Origin: Triglochin maritima
Taxonomy: Eukaryota > Streptophyta > Magnoliopsida > Alismatales > Juncaginaceae
Direction of reading: 5' to 3'
NCBI GenBank assembly: GCA_963682175.1
Contig: OY821771.1
Span: 29,594,201-29,658,200, forward strand
Length of the DNA stretch: 64,000 bases
Shown here: positions 59,201 to 64,000 of the stretch, piece after piece
How positions within the stretch are numbered: the first letter of the stretch is position 1
Layout: every line of letters begins with the position of its first letter
The notes under the pieces: generated by a model
Databases searched by the model: none
The model's input: only the letters and a program-made list of their open reading frames with translations
What the model was told of the DNA's origin: nothing
Program-made: the position numbers and the translations under genes

Positions 59201-60548
59201 TATTTTAAAAAAAATTATACATGCATACAAGATCGATATTCATATTTTTTGTGATTTCATGTACATTATTTTATATTTATTCTAATATCATGTAATCTAC
59301 ATATATATTAAAATAAATAGAAGATGATCATACACAAAGGTTCTCTAAAACTTTTACGAAAATCCAAAGTTGCGTTAACTGTTGAATCATTCGCCGATTC
59401 GTCTCTAAGTGTTCACCAAACTCTAAACCAAATTAAAGAGAAATGAGCAAGTCAATTCAATCTCTAATTAAGCTTAGAATCTAGCTAATAACCCTTCTAA
59501 AGCTCTTGAGAATTTAATCTCCAAAAACTTGAATAATTAGAAGAATTTTCGGATGGATTAATGAGGTGATTAGGGACAGAGATTTTTTTGCATTAGTATT
59601 AACAATGAAGGGATGATGAATCTATTTATAGGATTTCTTCTAACCCACATCATGTACAAATCACTTACACATGATCCCTTATTAATCTCTTCACTAAACC
59701 ACATCATGTGCAAAGCACTTACACATGATATCTTGTTTACATCTCCACTAAACCACATCATGTGCAAACTACTTTGCACATGATATCTTGTTTATTTTTC
59801 ATCCATAACTACCTTTGATCAAGGTGGATTAAATTCAGTCATTAATTAGTAAAAACTCTCTTATTAATATATGCAAAAACGTGGTCAAACGGTTAGATCA
59901 TTTTTTACTATTTTTGACTCTACCAAATTTTGGATTAATATCCAACAAAATTTGGACTTTGGGGTTTTAGCAAATTCATATATTATAATGATGTAAATCA
60001 TATTATATCATGTAATTTATTATCATATATAATATCAAAACATTATACCTCATAATATATATACATCTCATACGAATTTATTTATTATTCTAACCATGTC
60101 GTTTTTACGAAATATTGATTTTATTATTTTACCATATGTATATTAATTCGTAATACATAAAACTTAATACATCATGTAAAATATAAAATCACATTTCTTG
60201 TTTCTCAGTTTTGTGGTGTGACATATGGGAGGATCTAAGTTATGTTGGCAATGATATAAAACACATTATATCATCAACTATAAGCGGTATCTAGCTACAC
60301 ATGATAGTTACCAAAATAACAAAGATGTTTTGCTCACTCGAACTAAACACGATCCACTTAGTGATATGTAAAATATCACTTGTGTTTATCTCTTGTCTCG
60401 TGATATTGAGAATATTATAAAGAGTAGAAATATGTCATCTTGTATTATATATTTTCATTTCTTGATCTCTCAAGATAATTATAAATATGTAACTATACAC
60501 AAGTTACATTGTGCACATTATAATTTCGCTTTATCAAAGGGCCCAACA
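59200..60548 (-). mobile_element. Probable Copia LTR (solo or truncated)
   Basis: Read on minus it starts TGTTGGGCCCTTTGATAAAG at 60548. A second LTR-like start TGTTGGATATTAATCC lies at 59947, so two overlapping or nested LTRs are possible. Downstream is a TATA-like cctataaatag near 59625-59635 on minus, preceded by a tandem repeat (59640-59800). The left end and a TSD could not be fixed, and no coding region adjoins. Confidence 0.4.
59640..59800. repeat. Tandem repeat of about 55 bp with stem-loop potential
   Basis: Three copies begin near 59643, 59699 and 59752 with cacatcatgt. The third copy contains an inverted repeat (atcatgtgcaaa, four bases, tttgcacatgat). On minus it lies just upstream of the TATA-like site. 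Confidence 0.8.
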
Positions 60549-62365
60549 ATATCATAACTCAAGTCAAGAGGGGCAATGATGATCTTTTGCCATATCATTT
60601 TTTCCGGCACAAGTCATGTATAACCAACTAATACCTTTATCACCATACTGATTGATAGATTTTGATAATAATCAAATCATACACTCCTTATGTGAAAAAA
60701 TATAGGTATCATATCTTAGGATTCAAAGACACAAACACAATTCTATAATGTTTTCATTTGTTAGGTCAATTCAATATATGAAAGAAATATTTTTCCATTT
60801 CATATACTCATGTTAAATATTTGTAGAGCTACAATACCTCTCTTAACCAACATTACAATCTTATCTCGGTGATGAATGTTCAATGTTAATCACCATGATT
60901 GTGAATTACTTTTGATTTATGTAAACCATTATCTTTTAGAGTTCTATGGTTAAGGACCAAGAACTTCTTCCTTAACTCTTCCAAAAGACGAATACATTAA
61001 TCAATGAATAAAATGTTCAATACATTCAATTCATAATAAAAGATATATAAAAGTAAAACTTTTAAAATACATTCATTTCAATAACAATGTCCAAACTACT
61101 CCTGGGCGCTCTGGTTTCTCTTAGTCACGTCTGCTTGTTTCTCTGTCACGTCATATCAGCTCACTCACCCCCAAATTTTCCTTAACCATGCCCTGAAACC
61201 CCTCAAACACCCTATATTCTTTTTCCTCCACATCATTTGTTCTTTTTTCTTTTTAATTCTTTCGTAACATCCAACAAATTACATTAAATAATTGTAATTA
61301 CTATATTTAAGTAATTAACTCGATAATAAAATTAATTAATATTAAATCACTAAAATATTATTAAAAATTAAGAAACCACAATACATATTACATTAACTGG
61401 AATCCAAAATATTACATTAAACAATACAATAAGACATTGTCAATCCGCATTTCGTCTACAGTGTTGTCACATATTCTCGGTTGTCACATATTCTCGATCA
61501 AATCGGATGGGGGTTGCAAGTGTGCTTCTGGGAATGATTTCTAGTCTACATTAGACTTTTAAATATGTTTATTGCCAAAAATGTGTTTCCATTATAACAA
61601 TTGCAGTTGGTAAACTCATGTTAACTTGATAAACAAAAAATAGTAACAAATAAAGAACGTTTTTCTATGTTTAACAAACTTGCAAATTTCACTGACATCT
61701 TCAGATTGCTAAAGTAGCAATTAAAGTGAATGTTCCGAAATGGATATAAATTCTGCCTATGTAACTTTTAACTAGAATAATTTGATAAACTTTAATTGGA
61801 TTAATTTGATAAAATTAATCTACCTCTTCAGTCTTTAGTAATTGTAGGTGGAAACATTTAGGTAATCAAATTCAAATGGAATAACACTCCAAGGAGATCG
61901 AGATCTAAAGAGGTCTTTATAAACAATGGGGCATATCAAGATAACGTTGAATTTCAAGATGATACTGCGTACGGTAATGATTTTAATTTGTAGAGTACGA
62001 ACCAAATCATCTATGATATGCTCTCAGCTGAGGAAGAATTTTAATTTCTTTTCTACCTGACGCTCACCTTGTCTTTTTTATGTTTAGCACTGATATCAAC
62101 CTCATCTTGATTCTTACTTACACGGAATATCCTGCCACTCCAGTATGTAGCATTTGATTTCCGAAACATTAATCATGCTGAGGCCTCTTATAACCAACAT
62201 GAAACATTGCCATAGATTTATGTTTCATATATGTTTTTAAAATATCATCCACAACACGCCATCCATAAACACAAAGACTCCATGTTGTTTATGACCATCC
62301 AAAAGTAACAAAAGACCAAATATTGCCCTTTATCAAATAACCAAAAACAACCTGGAACTAAATAA
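60549..62365. other. Intergenic, AT-rich
   Basis: No supported ORF. A 17-bp direct repetition (ttgtcacatattctcg) occurs at about 61464 and 61481. The right end is probably 3' UTR of the SRC2-like gene on minus. Confidence 0.5.
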
Positions 62366-62905
62366 CTAATAATCACCATAGTCATCAAACCCAAGATCTT
62401 CCTCCACCTTCGCAGCCACATCATCCTCAATCTTCTCCTCCAAGTACTCTGCTCCCTCTGCCAGTGCTATACCACCCAACACTCCGGCTGCCGCACCCAC
62501 CGCGAGTCCGGTGCCCATCCCGAACTTGCTCTTCTTCTCCCCACCTGGTGCCGTGTACGAGGGGCCTTGCCCGCCGTAGGCTGGCCTTGGTGGGGGAGCA
62601 CCATAGGGGTACCCTGACGGTTGCGGTACACCGTAAGGGTAGCCGGTTGGTGGTGGGGCACGGTAAGGGTAACCGGACTGTGGTGGGGCACGGTAAGGGT
62701 AGCCGGTTGGTGGTGGGGGTTGGGAGTAGCCATAATTGTAGTCTCTGGTGTGCTCATGGTGGCCGTGGCTGTGGCCATATGGGGTGCCATAGGGTGCGGC
62801 AGCGGGGGGAGGATAGTATCTGGCCGGTTCTCGGACGCAAACTTTGAGCTCAATCTTGCCATGGGGGCGGCCAGAGGGTCGTTTCAGCTTCATAGTGCGG
62901 ATTGA
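62366..62905 (-). CDS. SRC2-like C2-domain protein, 3' exon (179 codons visible)
   Basis: The exon starts at 62905 after an acceptor reading ccacag on minus and opens [20 protein letters not shown]. It continues with a Pro/Tyr/Gly/His-rich region containing four tandem units like [11 protein letters not shown] glycine/alanine hydrophobic segment follows ([20 protein letters not shown]), then an acidic tail ([16 protein letters not shown]). This is the layout of the C-terminal half of SRC2-type proteins, stress-responsive C2 proteins that bind membranes. The N-terminal C2 domain is not visible in 62906-64000 and must lie beyond the window. It could also be a related C2 protein of the same small family. 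Confidence 0.8.
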   Translation of the reverse strand, partial: SIRTMKLKRPSGRPHGKIELKVCVREPARYYPPPAAAPYGTPYGHSHGHHEHTRDYNYGYSQPPPPTGYPYRAPPQSGYPYRAPPPTGYPYGVPQPSGYPYGAPPPRPAYGGQGPSYTAPGGEKKSKFGMGTGLAVGAAAGVLGGIALAEGAEYLEEKIEDDVAAKVEEDLGFDDYGDY

Positions 62906-64000
62906 CTGTGGAGTGCACAAAAATTATCAAGATTAAAATGGATGTTACTTTACTAATTAGCAACTCATTCGAACTAAATCAATCCAAGATAAAATGTTGT
63001 GGAGTGACTATAGTTCGTGATCTATAATTTATGAGCTTGGCAAAATATTAAATCCAGAAGTGGCTCGAAATCTAATTAACTGAAGAGTGGTTGAGCTTAT
63101 TAGAGCAGCCATTATATGCTTCAGCGCACACATGAAATTTAACAATCAGTTCAAGATAACTAGTTTTTTGTGGACTCCGTTTATCTGACTAAGATTCTCA
63201 TATGAAAAACGGATGCTACAACTTAGTTCATTTTCTTGGATTGCTATAGGAACTTATCTCAATTCTAATGTACACCAGAGTAAGAACTACTACTTGGAAA
63301 AAATAATCCTACGGCTACTCAAACTAAAAAAGACATGTAAGCACTCATTAAGGAGTTTTATCCAGACTTAATATTTAAGTATTGACTATTTTAAAGTAGT
63401 GGTCTAACCAGTTTGCATAATTATGTCAATATCTCATTAATATTTTCCTTATTATAATATTGAGATAATGTGAGTAAATGACTGAACACGTTTATTATGC
63501 ATTTAACTAATAGAAACCCTGCGGCCTGCCTAATGCGTCACGTATCATCCACTCTAAGGAATATACAACTCACTTTCTTTCCAACTGTGTTTGCGTTTTT
63601 TGTTTGAATAAATGAGCAGTTCCACCAACAGGAAAATGACTTTCCAGGAGGTTCCAGATTAAGGTGGTCCTTTCAATTTCACCTTTGCGTGTATCATAAG
63701 CATACCCAACCGTAAGAATGTGTAATGGTGCAGCTCGAATATTTGTTGCGTATTTAAATATATGTCTGAACTTTTTTTTTGCATGATATGATCATCTTCC
63801 AGCTAAATTAGTAAATCGTCTATAATATGTATCATCTACTTATTGCTATTTATATGTTTTGAAGTACACGTTTTCTATGCATAATAGGTCATTGAAATTA
63901 AGGACTTCCTTTTTATTTAATTTCGTATATTTTTCAGTCAGTGACTCAGTACTCTGTCAACGTGACTTGCTTAAAAAACACAATAACTAAGTTCCACAAA
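62906..64000 (-). other. Presumed intron of the SRC2-like gene
   Basis: AT-rich, no C2-domain coding sequence or repeat recognised on either strand. It is inferred to be an intron because the exon at 62905 begins at an acceptor and lacks its C2 domain. Confidence 0.5.

Noticed and set aside
62464..62905. Plus-strand and other minus-strand frames of 94-131 codons over the SRC2-like exon
   Set aside because: These are other-frame shadows of a repetitive, GC-rich coding exon. Only the 184-codon minus frame reads as a known protein type.
1..64000. tRNA, rRNA, snRNA or microRNA genes
   Set aside because: None recognised by eye. The tRNA-like words found are short primer-binding sites of retrotransposons. 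A tRNAscan or Infernal run would be decisive.

Overview
The window is nuclear DNA from a flowering plant. It holds two host genes with GT-AG introns in a landscape dominated by nested transposable elements: Ty3/Gypsy (Tekay chromovirus and Athila-like), Ty1/Copia, CACTA, Mutator-like (MULE) and hAT-like elements. I saw no operon, tRNA, rRNA or organelle gene. Boundaries below were found by eye from LTR ends (TG...CA), primer-binding sites, polypurine tracts and target-site duplications (TSDs). Lineage names rest on recognisable protein motifs.

Layout. 1-2226 is a Tekay-type LTR split by an Athila-type solo LTR. 4898-7867 is an internally deleted Copia element. 8824-9068 is a hAT-like MITE and 9304-11222 a MULE filled with a 21-bp minisatellite. 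11738-13298 is a Tekay-type solo LTR. About 13960-16886 is an Athila-like LTR remnant, itself hit by another solo LTR (15207-16545) that carries a MITE. About 16950-18980 is a dead CACTA transposase. A Copia (SIRE-like) LTR beginning at 19000 is split by an 11.1-kb Athila-like element (19807-30881) with TSD AACAT. 31584-37757 is a truncated, gag-deleted Tekay copy. 37758-43000 holds LTR and gag debris and a 63-bp tandem repeat. 43033-43648 is a hAT-like MITE.

The host genes lie on the right. A three-exon BAHD acyltransferase, most like DCR (cutin/cuticle formation), runs from 44335 to 57153 on +. Its first intron is about 11 kb because it hosts an 8507-bp Tekay retrotransposon (46652-55158, antisense). 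That element has two 1946-bp LTRs with no difference seen, a perfect TSD (TAGAA), PBS, PPT and one uninterrupted 1495-codon gag-pol ORF, so it looks very recent and possibly still competent. At the right edge (62366-62905, minus) is the 3' exon of an SRC2-like C2-domain protein whose C2 exon lies outside the window.

The most unusual signal is a set of short palindromes shared between unrelated elements. CGGTCGACCG clusters fill Tekay LTRs (about 19 sites in 640 bp in the young one), and decayed versions occur in a Copia LTR. A double module (GGACCGCCAATCAGCGGT plus ACCGCCAATTGGCGGT) occurs in both a Copia LTR and the Athila-like element. Two MULEs of one family carry in-frame minisatellites (21/84 bp and 42 bp).
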